64,000 nt of DNA from CAXRDE01 sp964229355 (GCA_964229355.1 CAXRDE010000023.1:372001-436000), one strand, 5' to 3'; numbered from the stretch's first letter, positions 52,198-62,463 are shown. The notes: generated by a model from the letters alone, not told the origin. Numbers and translations are program-made.

Positions 52198-53315
52198 GAG
52201 GCATCTCCTTTAAACTGAATGGATTGTAAAAAGTCCTGAAAAGGTTTTTCCTGGGACTGGATCAGCTTGGCTGGCCCCATCATTTTAATGAACCAGGTCA
52301 TGCCCTCCCGCTCAATCAACGATACCAACATGCCTGAACCATCAAGATTGGTATAGAGGGCCATATAATAGCCTTTATTGCCGTCGACGGTAACATCTTT
52401 AACGGTGTTTTTAAGCCCTTCTTGACTGGTGGGGGCCATTTCTAACTGATCGCGCCAGCGATTGGTGTTTTCTAAAAGTCCACCGCCGTCGCCCGCCAGC
52501 GTCACCACCGATACATCAGCAGTCATGCCCTGATCGTTCACGTCAAAAGAGGCCACACGCATGGTGCCTTTGTCTTTTTCTTTCCAGGTGGCTGGCAAAG
52601 TATAGGCCAGGGTCGCAGTGGGTTCAGCAAAGGGCAAGCTTGACGGTGCTGCTGCGCTACCGGCATTGGTCGAAGGCGCATTGGCCCCTGCAGGTGCACC
52701 CATACCCGGTAAGGCGGCTGCGGTGGTGGAGCCATCGGCCGCTTTCACTTGAAAAGAGCGGCTAAAGTGCGAGAATTTCTCACCCTGGGCTTCTACCACG
52801 GCTCGGGTGCCGCTGAGTTTTAAAAACCAGCGCTGGCCATTTTTTTCTAAGAGCACCACGCGCATGGCTTTGTCTTCTTTACCCGTGGGCGCGTAGAGTT
52901 CTAACTCCACCGCCGGGGTGCCATCCACCTGAATGGGACGCAGGGATTGCGAGATGGCTTCATCGCTTGCCAGAGGTTCAAGGCCCACCTGTCCGCGCCA
53001 GCGGTTGACGTTGGATTTTAAATCACCGGATTGGGCCGGCAGATTGACCACTGACACATCTCCTCCCTCAGGGGTTTTAAAGGAGGCCAGGCGCATGGCG
53101 GAAGCCGCCTCTTCTTGCCAGCCCTCGGGGGTGACAAAGACAAAGTTTCGCGCGTTCGCTTTGGGCGCGCTCGCGACCGTTTTTAACGTATCGCTTTTGG
53201 GAATTCGGTATTGTTCGATGTCTTCGCCACGACAGGCACTGAGGGTGGTCAGCAGACTCAGGGCAAGCCCCAGTGTGCGAGCGAAAGCAAAGAAAGACAT
53301 TGATTGTTTTTGCAT
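52194..53315 (-). CDS. Tandem-domain lipoprotein heading the cytochrome c maturation operon
   Basis: 373 residues. Signal peptide with lipobox TLSAC. Two copies of the same domain (about 57-190 and 235-370) share the pattern FVTPEGWQEEAASAMRLASF / YTLPATWKEKDKGTMRVASF, NVNRWRGQVGLEPLASDEAI / NTNRWRDQLEMAPTSQEGLK and GQRWFLKLSGTRAVVEAQGE / GMTWFIKMMGPAKLIQSQEK, separated by an Ala/Gly/Pro linker. It has no CxxCH heme motif and no thioredoxin motif. ATGA overlap with resB indicates coupling. Role unknown. Confidence 0.8.
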   Translation of the reverse strand: MQKQSMSFFAFARTLGLALSLLTTLSACRGEDIEQYRIPKSDTLKTVASAPKANARNFVFVTPEGWQEEAASAMRLASFKTPEGGDVSVVNLPAQSGDLKSNVNRWRGQVGLEPLASDEAISQSLRPIQVDGTPAVELELYAPTGKEDKAMRVVLLEKNGQRWFLKLSGTRAVVEAQGEKFSHFSRSFQVKAADGSTTAAALPGMGAPAGANAPSTNAGSAAAPSSLPFAEPTATLAYTLPATWKEKDKGTMRVASFDVNDQGMTADVSVVTLAGDGGGLLENTNRWRDQLEMAPTSQEGLKNTVKDVTVDGNKGYYMALYTNLDGSGMLVSLIEREGMTWFIKMMGPAKLIQSQEKPFQDFLQSIQFKGDAS

Positions 53316-53521
53316 AGCTTTATTCTAGAAGCGCTTTCTGATCCCTGCGTATGACGCGGATCAATTTCGGGTTAAACAAAAATTAAAGTAACCTTAGTTT
53401 GTACCGGGTATCTTACCATGAGCGAAACCGTTAAACACATGCGATATGCTATGATGAGGTACAAAATTTGCGATAATCCTCCTTCCATCATTTATCGCGG
53501 GAACACCAGGTAAAGGTAACG

Positions 53522-54910
53522 ATGTTTGATAATCTCTCTGAACGCTTTCAGAACGTATTCCATAAAATCTGGGGTCAGGGCAAAATCACCGAAGAAAATA
53601 TTACAGAAGCTCTGCGCGAAGTGCGCCGTGCCCTCCTCGAAGCTGACGTCAACCTCAAAGTTATTAAAGGGTTGATGGCACGCATTAAAGAAAAATCCCT
53701 CGGGCAAGAAGTCCTCAAGAGCCTCTCTCCGGGTCAACAATTTATTAAAATCGTCAACGATGAGTTGGTGGCTTTGTTGGGTGGCGAAAACGCGCCCCTC
53801 AACTACAACGGCTCTCCTGGCGTCATGATGCTCTGCGGTTTACAGGGCGCGGGTAAAACCACCACCTGTGGTAAACTCGGCTTGTTTTTGCGTAAACAGG
53901 GCCGTCGCCCCTTGCTCGTGGCTGCGGATATTTATCGGCCTGCGGCAATTCAGCAATTGATCGTTCTGGGCAAGCAATTGGGCATTCCAGTTTTTCACCT
54001 GGAGGGGGCCCAGCCAGTCGAAATTGTACAAGCGGCCATGAAGCACGCCAAAGAAAACGGCAACGACACGGTTATTTTAGATACAGCCGGCCGTTTACAC
54101 ATTGATGAAGCCCTTATGGACGAACTCAAGCAGATTAAAGCCACCACCAAACCCAACGAAATTTTGTTGGTGGTCGATGCCATGGTGGGCCAGGACGCGG
54201 TGAATATGGCCAAGTCCTTTGACGAAAGCATTGGCATCACCGGCGTGGTCATGACCAAGATGGATGGTGACACCCGTGGGGGTGCAGCCCTCTCTGTCAA
54301 AGAGGTCACCGGCAAGCCCATTAAATTGATCGCCTCAGGCGAAAAAATGGATGCCTTAGAAAAATTCCATCCGGAGCGCATTGCGGGCCGTATTCTGGGC
54401 ATGGGAGACGTGGTCTCTCTGGTGGAAAAAGCCCACGAGATCGTGGACGAAGAAGAAGCCAAAGCCATGGAAGAAAAGCTGCGTAAAGCCAGCTTTACCC
54501 TTGAAGACTTCTTAAAACAAATGCGTCAGGTTAAAAAGATCGGCTCTCTTGAACAAATCATCGGTATGATTCCAGGCCTCGGAGGTAAAATTGACAAAGA
54601 AGCCCTGGCCCAGGGTGAAAACCAGCTCAAAACCATTGAGACCATTATTCAATCCATGACCATTGAAGAGCGTCAAAAGCCTGACATTATTAACGCCAGC
54701 CGCCGCCGCCGTATTGCCAAAGGCAGCGGCCACTCGGTACAGGAAGTGGCACAAATGCTCAAGCAGTTCCGCGAAATGCAGAAGATGATCAAAAAACTGT
54801 CCGGTGCCGGGCTCTTTGGGGGCAAACCCAAAAAGAACCTCATGCGGGGCGGACAAATGAAAGCCATGCAAGCAGCCATGCGGAATTTTCCCCGTGGCCC
54901 CATGCGCTAA
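53522..54910 (+). CDS. ffh: Signal recognition particle protein Ffh
   Basis: 462 residues with the N domain, GTPase (GLQGAGKTTTCGKLGLFL, DTAGRLHIDEALMDELKQI, TKMDGDTRGGAALS, the DARGG-like box) and methionine-rich M domain (about 320-462) with MIPGLGGKIDKEAL and RRRRIAKGSGHSVQEV. It binds 4.5S RNA and targets membrane proteins. AGGTAAAGG precedes the ATG. TATGAT upstream (about 53450) is a likely -10. Confidence 0.97.
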   Translation: MFDNLSERFQNVFHKIWGQGKITEENITEALREVRRALLEADVNLKVIKGLMARIKEKSLGQEVLKSLSPGQQFIKIVNDELVALLGGENAPLNYNGSPGVMMLCGLQGAGKTTTCGKLGLFLRKQGRRPLLVAADIYRPAAIQQLIVLGKQLGIPVFHLEGAQPVEIVQAAMKHAKENGNDTVILDTAGRLHIDEALMDELKQIKATTKPNEILLVVDAMVGQDAVNMAKSFDESIGITGVVMTKMDGDTRGGAALSVKEVTGKPIKLIASGEKMDALEKFHPERIAGRILGMGDVVSLVEKAHEIVDEEEAKAMEEKLRKASFTLEDFLKQMRQVKKIGSLEQIIGMIPGLGGKIDKEALAQGENQLKTIETIIQSMTIEERQKPDIINASRRRRIAKGSGHSVQEVAQMLKQFREMQKMIKKLSGAGLFGGKPKKNLMRGGQMKAMQAAMRNFPRGPMR

Positions 54911-54976
54911 GCCAGGTAATATAAAGATTAGATTAAGGTAAGCTTAGCAAATTTTAAGCTAAAATCACATTTTTTC

Positions 54977-55016
54977 AACAAAGATCTCAGGTAAAGGCCT
55001 TGAGATCTTTGTTTTA
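54977..55016 (+). terminator. Rho-independent terminator of ffh
   Basis: AACAAAGATCTCA (54977-54989) and TGAGATCTTTGTT (55001-55013) form a perfect 13-bp stem followed by TTT. Confidence 0.92.
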
Positions 55017-55038
55017 ATTGTTATATTATTAAGCCACT

Positions 55039-55359
55039 ATGACAAACCTATCTGCAACGCGCCTTCCTGAGCGCCTCAGTTTACAAAGCAATCATTACCG
55101 ACGAATTTTGCAACGGCAAATTCCCGGACAACAGGCTTTTGGGATCTATCGGGGGGTTCCCACCTTTAAAGCCGGCGAAGTGATCGAAAACCTGATCCTC
55201 ATTAGCGAAGATCAACGGTTTGTATCCATGGGCTCATGCTGGAAAAGTCTTTTACGGGAAATGGAAAAGGAGCAAGGACGTTTACGTTTTCTCAGAGACA
55301 AAGGCCTTTTAAGCCCGCACAGCGAAGACCCACTGCGTAAAATTCGCGCCGCCACGTAG
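55039..55359 (+). CDS. Small hypothetical protein
   Basis: 106 residues, basic, no signal peptide. Contains QQAFGIYRGVPTFKAGEVIE and a helical RFVSMGSCWKSLLREMEKEQ segment. No family recognised. TTGAGA with TATATT/TATTAT lies just upstream of the ATG and overlaps the ffh terminator, so it has its own promoter with a very short leader. Convergent with sbcC. Confidence 0.55.
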   Translation: MTNLSATRLPERLSLQSNHYRRILQRQIPGQQAFGIYRGVPTFKAGEVIENLILISEDQRFVSMGSCWKSLLREMEKEQGRLRFLRDKGLLSPHSEDPLRKIRAAT

Positions 55360-55375
55360 TTACATTACCAACGGG

Positions 55376-58300
55376 TTACATCATTTTTAAACGCGCACCC
55401 GTATCAGATTTAATCACCTCGATACGGGCTTCAAAGCGTTCTGCCAATTCAGGAATGTGGGTAATAATCCCCACGCATTTACCACTCAGCTGAAGTTTTT
55501 CCACCACCGATGCGGCCATCTCTAAAGATTCGGCATCTAAGGTGCCAAACCCCTCGTCAATAAACAGGCTATCCAGCTGAATACCTTGCGAAAGATAGCG
55601 ATTTAAAGCCAGCGCCAGGGCCAGACTGGCCAAAAAGCTTTCGCCTCCGCTCAGGGTTTTTACCGAGCGAGGCTCCTGGGCATTCCAGGCGTCTAACACC
55701 ACCAACTCTTCCTGCTCATCCAGCTCAAAACGATAACGTCCGCTCGACAATTGCTCCAATTCCTGAGAGCCTTCGGTCATCACCCGCTCTAAAATACGTT
55801 TGGCCAAAAAATCAGGCAAATGGCGAGAACTCAAATCATGATAAATCCGTTCATAAAGCGCGTGTTGGGCACTGACATGCTCCAACTCTTCTTGCAAGCG
55901 GCTGCTGCGCGCTTGTTGCGCTCGCGCGTGTTCAATGGCTTTACGCAACAGAGCTGCCTCTGTACGGCGCTCTCGCAAGTCCTCTTGCAATTGCTGGTGA
56001 TGCTGTCGCCACTGCGCCAGGGTCTCTGTGTCCAGGGTGCGCCCGGCAATCTGTTGCTGTATGCGCGCTAAAGCTTGCTCCAACGCCATCTCCTGAGAGC
56101 GGTGCTCTTGCAGCTGGGTTTGCCAGGCTTTGAGCTGAGAGGGATCGGGCATATCCTCCCGCAAGGCTTTTAAATCCTGGTAACCCAGACGCTCACACAC
56201 CGCCATCAAATCCTGGCGCGCCTGGGCAATTTCCTCTGTCAATTGCGTCAGTTGAAGCTGATTACTCTCCCGCCGTTCTTGCTGCACCAATTGCTGTTGC
56301 TGCAGGGCCTGCTCACGCTCTTTGAGTTCGGCCTGTTGCGTTTCATAATCCGCAAGTTGCTTCTGCAAGGTTTTTAAACGCTGCTGACAACGGTGTTCAT
56401 AATCCTCAGCGCTATCTGCAGCCCCCAGCACCGCAGCCAGTTGCTCTGACACCCCTTGCAGGCGTTGCTCTGCCTGTTCGATCTGCAGGGTAACGCGGGC
56501 CAAAGCCGCTTCTTTTTCGACCCGTGTGGCTTCAGCCGTCGCCACCTGTAAGGCCTGGGCCTGAGCCGCCTGCTCTTGCGCCCGGTACTGCGCCTCTAAC
56601 TTTTCCCGTTGACGCAGCCGCTTCTTTTGCTCACTATACTGCGCCCGCACACTGGCCAAACTGGGCAAAGTCTCCACCTGTAAAAGCGCGCGCAACTCCA
56701 GGGTAAGCGCCTTAGCCGCTTCATAAGCCTGATTTCGCTCATCGCGCAAGACCGTGGCTTGTGTCTGATGGGTTTGCCACTGAGACTGGGCCTGGGACCA
56801 TTGCTGAAAGGCACTTTGCTCGGCTTGTTCAGCCCCTTGCAAGCGGGTTTCCGCCTGCAGACAACGGGACTGTATCGCCGCCAAAGTGTCAGCCGTTTCG
56901 GCCTGGGGTAGCGTAGGTACCTCTGAAACGGTGTGCTCACACACCGGGCAGGGCTGCCCGGCATGCAAATGTCGGCGTAAATCCAGAGCTAATCCCTGTT
57001 GACGCAGGAGCTCTCGCTCTGTCTGAAGCTGCAAAAGCTCCTGGCGGCACTGCTCCCGTTGCCCCTGACAGGCTTCCAAAGCCTGGGCCTGAATATCTAA
57101 GTCCCTTTGCAAGACCTGGGTTTGCTGCTTCCAGGCTTGAAAGGCGGCCTTGGCCCTGGCGAGCGCCGGCTGTAAATGGGTCTCGAGGGTATTGAGTTGA
57201 TGCCCCCACTCCGCCAGTCGGGTCAGATCTTCAGCGGACACCTGCCATTGGCGTAAGGACTGTTCCAGAGACTGTAATTGAGACTGAAGCTCTTCCTGGG
57301 CCCGTTGGGCCAGGTCTCGTTGCTGCCGGGCCTGGGCTTGCTCCTGTTGATGCTGCTGAGCGGTATCGTGGAGATCTTTCAGCTGAGCCTGTAAGCCAGC
57401 ATAGCGCTCCAACACCGGTGAAAGGCCTTGCAACTGCTCCCGTTCCACTTGCCATTGGGGTTGCAACGCCGCCTGGGCTTGCAAGGTGACTTTGACCGCT
57501 TCCAGGGCCTGGAACTGCGCCGTCAACAGCTCCTGATCTTTGTGCAAACTTGCCTGTACGGTTTCTAAATGCCTTTGTTTTTGCAGGCTTTTCTCTAAAT
57601 AATTGAGTTGGGGCTGAAAAGCTAATAATTGTTCACCCACCTGCACCTTTTGGGCCAACGTTTGCATCTGCGAAGCCGCAATGCGGTGTTTTTCACGATC
57701 TGTCAGTAACTCCGCTTCCTGTTGTAAGGCTTCCCACAATTGCTCAGCCGCTTTCAGTCGCTCATCGGCGGCCTGGAAGCTTTCCTGGTCGAGGCGGCTT
57801 TGCGCTTCGACGCTCTCCAATTGTTCTTCCTGTTGCACAAGCTCCGCCACACTCACTGCGCCAATGCCCTGTAACTCCCCCTTTAAATGGGCCAGGCGAT
57901 CGGCACCGGCACGGCGTTGGGCATCAGCGGCCTGCTGCATTTTTTCGTAGACGCCCAGTTGTGCCAGGTTCATCAACATGGCCCGACGATCACTGGCGTT
58001 GTCTTGTTTTAAAAACTGGTCAAAACCACCCTGGGGTAAGACCAATACCCGACGGAAGGCATGAAAATTCAAACCCAGCAGCTCTGGAATCAGCTTTTTG
58101 ATTTCACTGACGCTGCCCGTCACATCGGGTTGCCAGTCCTGGGTGTCATCCGCTCGACTGTCCAGCTCCACGCGGTGCTGTTGAGGCGTCACCTGGCGCG
58201 TGATGCGATAATCTCGGCCCTGGTGGCGAAAGGCAAACACCACCCGGGCTTTTTGCGCCGGGTTTTCCACATCCTGATAAATCAGCTTCTTGAGATCGCG

Positions 58301-58474
58301 GGAGCCCATACGTGGCGTTTCCCCATACAGGGCAAAACTCATGGCGTCTAAAATACTGCTTTTGCCCGAGCCTGTGGGGCCTGTCAGCACAAAGATATCC
58401 TGAGCGGTAAAGTCCAGGGTTTCGGGCTCACGAAAAGCCATAAAGCCTTCTAAGGTTAAAAACAAGGGTCGCAT
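55376..58474 (-). CDS. sbcC: SbcC (Rad50-like) SMC-type ATPase of the SbcCD nuclease
   Basis: 1032 residues. N-terminal ATPase half with Walker A TGPTGSGKSSILDAM, two long Gln/Glu-rich coiled coils (about 200-500 and 560-850), a zinc hook CPVC near residue 509, and the C-terminal half with signature SVKTLSGGESFLASLALALA and Walker B SLFIDEGFGTLDAES. It tethers DNA ends and controls the SbcD nuclease in hairpin and double-strand-break processing. Its ATG directly follows the sbcD stop (TAA-ATG). Last gene of a five-gene operon. Confidence 0.95.
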   Translation of the reverse strand: MRPLFLTLEGFMAFREPETLDFTAQDIFVLTGPTGSGKSSILDAMSFALYGETPRMGSRDLKKLIYQDVENPAQKARVVFAFRHQGRDYRITRQVTPQQHRVELDSRADDTQDWQPDVTGSVSEIKKLIPELLGLNFHAFRRVLVLPQGGFDQFLKQDNASDRRAMLMNLAQLGVYEKMQQAADAQRRAGADRLAHLKGELQGIGAVSVAELVQQEEQLESVEAQSRLDQESFQAADERLKAAEQLWEALQQEAELLTDREKHRIAASQMQTLAQKVQVGEQLLAFQPQLNYLEKSLQKQRHLETVQASLHKDQELLTAQFQALEAVKVTLQAQAALQPQWQVEREQLQGLSPVLERYAGLQAQLKDLHDTAQQHQQEQAQARQQRDLAQRAQEELQSQLQSLEQSLRQWQVSAEDLTRLAEWGHQLNTLETHLQPALARAKAAFQAWKQQTQVLQRDLDIQAQALEACQGQREQCRQELLQLQTERELLRQQGLALDLRRHLHAGQPCPVCEHTVSEVPTLPQAETADTLAAIQSRCLQAETRLQGAEQAEQSAFQQWSQAQSQWQTHQTQATVLRDERNQAYEAAKALTLELRALLQVETLPSLASVRAQYSEQKKRLRQREKLEAQYRAQEQAAQAQALQVATAEATRVEKEAALARVTLQIEQAEQRLQGVSEQLAAVLGAADSAEDYEHRCQQRLKTLQKQLADYETQQAELKEREQALQQQQLVQQERRESNQLQLTQLTEEIAQARQDLMAVCERLGYQDLKALREDMPDPSQLKAWQTQLQEHRSQEMALEQALARIQQQIAGRTLDTETLAQWRQHHQQLQEDLRERRTEAALLRKAIEHARAQQARSSRLQEELEHVSAQHALYERIYHDLSSRHLPDFLAKRILERVMTEGSQELEQLSSGRYRFELDEQEELVVLDAWNAQEPRSVKTLSGGESFLASLALALALNRYLSQGIQLDSLFIDEGFGTLDAESLEMAASVVEKLQLSGKCVGIITHIPELAERFEARIEVIKSDTGARLKMM

Positions 58475-59623
58475 TTACTGCACGCTTTCCCACAATTCAT
58501 GAAAGGTCTGGGCCAGGACATCGGGCAGCTCCAAATGATGGGCCTGGCAATAGGCACGGTATACATCCAGCGGTGCATCCAGTTGCAAAGATTGATACTG
58601 CGAAGCCACAGTGGCTTTGGCCGGCAATTGCAATTCCACGTGCAGAAGGTTTTTGCCCAGACGCTCTCGCAGCTCGTCCACCAGGCCTTTGCGGGGAGCC
58701 TTCACCTGCACCCGTAGCTTCAAGTAATGGTGGGTATCTTGCCATTCCGCTAAGATGTCATTCAACTGGTCTTCATGACAGCGGATGAAGCGCAGCGGAT
58801 GCAAAAGCTCCAGCGGTTCAAAATGAACCACCGGCGACTTTCCGGGCGCTAAATCCACCAGATGGACCCCCTTTTCTGCTTCGGCCTCTCCAAAGTCAAT
58901 GGGGTACGGCGTGCCACAATACCAGGTGGGCACCGGCGCTTTTTTGACCTGTTGGCGCTTGTGAATATGGCCCAAAGCAATATATTGGTATTCCGGGGGC
59001 AATTGCTGAGGCTGTACCGCAAAGGTATCGGCCAGAGACAGGGCCCGCTCCGAATGGCCCGGCTCAGCTCCACTGATCATAAGGTGAGCACATAACACAT
59101 GCAGATCAGCCTCAGGCCGTGAAGCGGTCAAAAGCCGCATCACGCCAGCCACCTTTTCGGCATAGTGTTGCCGCTGGCTAGCCAGGGTCTCATGCTCTGC
59201 AGACAAGCGCACCAGCTGACGTTCTGAAGGATAAGGCAAGCCCGTTAAACACAGACGCTGCCCCTTGAGGGTTAAGAGATGGTGGGCATTGCGTTGCAAC
59301 CGGTCAAACACATGCACCGACGCCAGCTGCAAAATTTCACGCATGCTTTTCCAGAGCCGGGTGCTGTCGTGATTCCCTGAAATCATCACCACAGGCACCT
59401 GACGCTGATGCAGAGCCAGAAAGAACTGGTTCAGCACCTCAATGGCCTGGTTGGGTGGGTGAAAGGTATCGTACAAATCACCGGCAATCACAAAGACGTC
59501 CACCGCCTTGTGTTCCACAATCTCAAGCATTTGCTCTAAAGCATAAGACAAATCGGGCAAGCGCTCCTGTTTAAACAGGGTTTTTCCCGCATGCCAGTCT
59601 GAGGTGTGCAGTACACGAATCAT
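58475..59623 (-). CDS. sbcD: SbcD (Mre11-like) nuclease subunit
   Basis: 382 residues. All metallophosphoesterase motifs are present: LHTSDWHAGKTLF (DxH), VIAGDLYDTF (GD), MISGNHDSTRLW (GNHD), VLCAHLMISG (H) and IALGHIHKRQQ (GHxH). The C-terminal capping domain follows. It cuts DNA ends and hairpins with SbcC. Starts three bases after the herA stop. Confidence 0.95.
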   Translation of the reverse strand: MIRVLHTSDWHAGKTLFKQERLPDLSYALEQMLEIVEHKAVDVFVIAGDLYDTFHPPNQAIEVLNQFFLALHQRQVPVVMISGNHDSTRLWKSMREILQLASVHVFDRLQRNAHHLLTLKGQRLCLTGLPYPSERQLVRLSAEHETLASQRQHYAEKVAGVMRLLTASRPEADLHVLCAHLMISGAEPGHSERALSLADTFAVQPQQLPPEYQYIALGHIHKRQQVKKAPVPTWYCGTPYPIDFGEAEAEKGVHLVDLAPGKSPVVHFEPLELLHPLRFIRCHEDQLNDILAEWQDTHHYLKLRVQVKAPRKGLVDELRERLGKNLLHVELQLPAKATVASQYQSLQLDAPLDVYRAYCQAHHLELPDVLAQTFHELWESVQ

Positions 59624-59626
59624 ACT

Positions 59627-61360
59627 TTACCAATCCTCCAGATCACGGATCAATTCCGCATCCAATTGGTGATCCTGCTGGCGATGGTCCACCTCAGCGG
59701 CCCGGGTGGCCCAGGCGGGCCAGGGCACATGCACCAGCAAAGGGCTGGGCAACTCCGGTTGCTGCACAATCATGCTGCCGGGGCGTAACATCAACGCCCG
59801 CTGACGAAAGCTGCCCCGTAAATAGTCGTACTCCTTCGCTGAGGCCTCCGCCCCGTCCAGGCGGCCCGTCACCCTTACTGCCGCATTGCTGACAATCCGT
59901 TTTTCTACTTCTGAAGCCGTCTGCTGAGCCCCCAATAAAATCAGTCCCATACTGCGCCCCCGCTCCGCAATGTCCAACAGGGCGTCCCGAATGGGGCTGT
60001 ACCCGCTGCGGGGCGCATAGCGATTGAGTTCATCGAGCACAATAAACACCGGTTGTTTATTGCCACTGCTGGATTTGTACTCCATGATTTCTTGTAAAAT
60101 CGAGCCCACCACAAACATCTGGCCCTTGGCATGCATTTGGTGAATGTCAATGACGGTCAATTGTTTGTCTTGCCAACGCACCGCCTGCTGGGTGCGCATA
60201 TCGGGTCGCACGAGAGCCTGCACATGATGAATGGCATGATCCAGGCGGCGTAGAAATGCTTTAATGGTGCCCGTGGCATTGGAGCCAAACCAGTAACGGC
60301 GTGCCCGTTTGGCGTCATAGGCCTCCTGACCGTCCAGCTCATCATCGTCGATGTCTTCCACCAGGGTTTGCAGATGTTGACTGAGATCCTTAAGGGACTT
60401 CAGGGATTTGGCGTAAGGGTCCTCGGTAATCAACACCTGCTGTTTGGCGTTTAAACTGATCTCAAACAGACGATCACTGACCCGATCCAAGACAAACATC
60501 AGATTGGAGCCCATGTCCTCACCAAATAAAAAGCGCAGCTGTCGGTAGCGGGCCACCTGCCACAGGCTCCAGCCGTAGACTTTGACCCCTTCTTGTTTTA
60601 CCGTATCGGGCACCATGACCCCCTGGGTGTCTTTACAGGGGGCGTAAAAGGCCACATCTTGAAAGGGAGTGGCAGGCAAACCCAGGGCCTCATACTGCGC
60701 CCGATGGGCATCGGTTAGCTGGGCATTGGGTTGGTCCAGGTAAAAAAGGTCCTCTTCTTTGACGTTGAAAATAATAGCCCGGGCGTTTTGCCGCTCAAAG
60801 ACAGGAATCGAAGGACTGTTAAAAATACCGTGCAGCAAAAACAGGGTAAAAGAGGTTTTGGTGGCCACTCCCGAAATTCCTGAAATAGAAACGTGCCCCC
60901 CGCGGGTACCGTCTAAAAAATCGTAATTCAACCAGGCGGGTTGCCCGTTTTGTAAGCGACCGGCGGGCAAGCGCCGTTTCATCTGGTTAAAATAGAGGGC
61001 CTGATCAAAATGATCGTGCTCTGCCCGATACACCGCATCACCCGGACGCGGCGGTGTATAAATTTCGGGCTCAATGCGGGTAATGCTGACCCGCGCCGCA
61101 TAGCAAAGACTATAGGGCAATAGCCCTTCATGCACCCGAAGAGAATCGCTGTGAAACTCCAGGCCTTCCAGGGATTTTTCCACCCGATCCACCAGACCAT
61201 AATACTGAATGTGTTGACCCGTTTCAGGATCGACACAAGCCACCCGTACCACATCGTCGAGCTGTACGCAGGCGGACTCAGACACACTGATCCAGAACTC
61301 CAGGGGAGAGGTTTCTTTGCTGCCCATAATAATGCCAATGGGGGAAGGAAGATGATTCAT
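59627..61360 (-). CDS. HerA-like hexameric DNA translocase ATPase
   Basis: 577 residues. A HAS-type beta-barrel (about 10-100) is followed by an FtsK/HerA ATPase with P-loop GISGVATKTSF (161-171), Walker B PVFIVLDELNRYAPRSG (about 435) and the arginine/sensor region AERGRSMGLILLGAQQTASE, then SNAAVRVTGRLDGAEASAKE. The P-loop form GxxGxATKT is that of bacterial HerA relatives. In archaea HerA pumps DNA for NurA digestion. It overlaps nurA by four bases, so they are translated together. The barrel and NurA partner separate it from unrelated DUF87 proteins. Confidence 0.92.
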   Translation of the reverse strand: MNHLPSPIGIIMGSKETSPLEFWISVSESACVQLDDVVRVACVDPETGQHIQYYGLVDRVEKSLEGLEFHSDSLRVHEGLLPYSLCYAARVSITRIEPEIYTPPRPGDAVYRAEHDHFDQALYFNQMKRRLPAGRLQNGQPAWLNYDFLDGTRGGHVSISGISGVATKTSFTLFLLHGIFNSPSIPVFERQNARAIIFNVKEEDLFYLDQPNAQLTDAHRAQYEALGLPATPFQDVAFYAPCKDTQGVMVPDTVKQEGVKVYGWSLWQVARYRQLRFLFGEDMGSNLMFVLDRVSDRLFEISLNAKQQVLITEDPYAKSLKSLKDLSQHLQTLVEDIDDDELDGQEAYDAKRARRYWFGSNATGTIKAFLRRLDHAIHHVQALVRPDMRTQQAVRWQDKQLTVIDIHQMHAKGQMFVVGSILQEIMEYKSSSGNKQPVFIVLDELNRYAPRSGYSPIRDALLDIAERGRSMGLILLGAQQTASEVEKRIVSNAAVRVTGRLDGAEASAKEYDYLRGSFRQRALMLRPGSMIVQQPELPSPLLVHVPWPAWATRAAEVDHRQQDHQLDAELIRDLEDW

Positions 61361-62463
61361 ACAAGCTCCTGAAGGTGATGATGGAAATAAGCGTCAATGG
61401 CCCGCTGGATAAGTGCCCGATGGCCCATACGCATTTTAAGCTGGCGTTCCAGGGTATGAATAGGCAAGATATTTTGGGGCGAGCGGGGATCTTCGTGACG
61501 GGACAGCACCAGGGCCGGTAAAATCTCGCAAAGACGATCTGCCAGGGCCTGCACGGTGGCAATGCTGGCCTGCACCTGATGACTTAAGACCTCCAGGCGC
61601 ACAATGCCAGACAAGGGGGAATCCAGACGCTGGGGATTGGCCAGACACATATACCAGGAAATTTGTTTTTGACCAATGCGAAACAAAGGGCTGCGTTGGC
61701 CCGCTTGAAGGGCGTAGAGTACCCGGTGTTGTTCCGGGGGCAGGTAGCGGGTATGCAAGGTTTTGACCAGGCCCACCACTGGCATTTTTTGCGCGGCATG
61801 GGGTGTAGAGTAACGGGGCAAAGGCCCATCCACCATAAAAATAACGGGGTGTTCCTCGGACTGTTGGGTCTCGTATTGCGCCAGCAACGCCTCTAAATAA
61901 TGCTTTTCTGTGGCCCGCAAGACCTGTTGTAAAGCCTGTTCAGGCGCCTGTTCTTCGACGGTCTCGGGCCGGGGTGTATAGTGCACGTGTTCAAAAGCAA
62001 AGGGCAAACCCGGAAACGCCGTTTCTCCGGCAGGCAGGGCACAATCGGTGGGCAAAAGTAAGCAGCGCCGCACCCGAGGCACCAGCAAAGCCTTCTCCAT
62101 AGAGAGGGATTGACCCGGCTTTAAGCGCAAAGCGCCCACCACCACGGTGCCTAAGCCACTGTAACCATAGCGATCTGCCGCTTCAAACAGTAAACGGGTA
62201 TGCATGCGCACCACGCCATCTAAAAACACCAGCTCCTCAGGTACAGACAGGGTAGGAGTATTTGGGGAAAGCCAGGGGGTACCCAGGGGTTCCCATACCA
62301 GTGGCGCGCGCTCTAAGTTGACCTCTACGGCCTCTCGACTTTGGGCCTGTGTTCCCCATTGCAAGGCGGAACCGTAATCGGGCTCCCAGCCATCACGCCG
62401 TAGGCCCGCCTGGATCAAGGCCGCCAACCCTGGGTAAGCGGGAGAAAAGGCAGAGTCTGTCAT
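61357..62463 (-). CDS. NurA-domain 5'-3' nuclease
   Basis: 368 residues. NurA signatures are visible: catalytic Asp in ELVFLDGVVRMHTRLL (D82), second Asp in VIFMVDGPLPRYST (D212), MPVVGLVKTLHTRYL (about 230), an Arg/Glu region SGIVRLEVLSHQVQA and the C-terminal helix-rich AIDAYFHHHLQEL. It resects DNA ends with HerA. Overlaps both neighbours by four bases. Chain length is normal. Confidence 0.9.
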   Translation of the reverse strand: MTDSAFSPAYPGLAALIQAGLRRDGWEPDYGSALQWGTQAQSREAVEVNLERAPLVWEPLGTPWLSPNTPTLSVPEELVFLDGVVRMHTRLLFEAADRYGYSGLGTVVVGALRLKPGQSLSMEKALLVPRVRRCLLLPTDCALPAGETAFPGLPFAFEHVHYTPRPETVEEQAPEQALQQVLRATEKHYLEALLAQYETQQSEEHPVIFMVDGPLPRYSTPHAAQKMPVVGLVKTLHTRYLPPEQHRVLYALQAGQRSPLFRIGQKQISWYMCLANPQRLDSPLSGIVRLEVLSHQVQASIATVQALADRLCEILPALVLSRHEDPRSPQNILPIHTLERQLKMRMGHRALIQRAIDAYFHHHLQELV

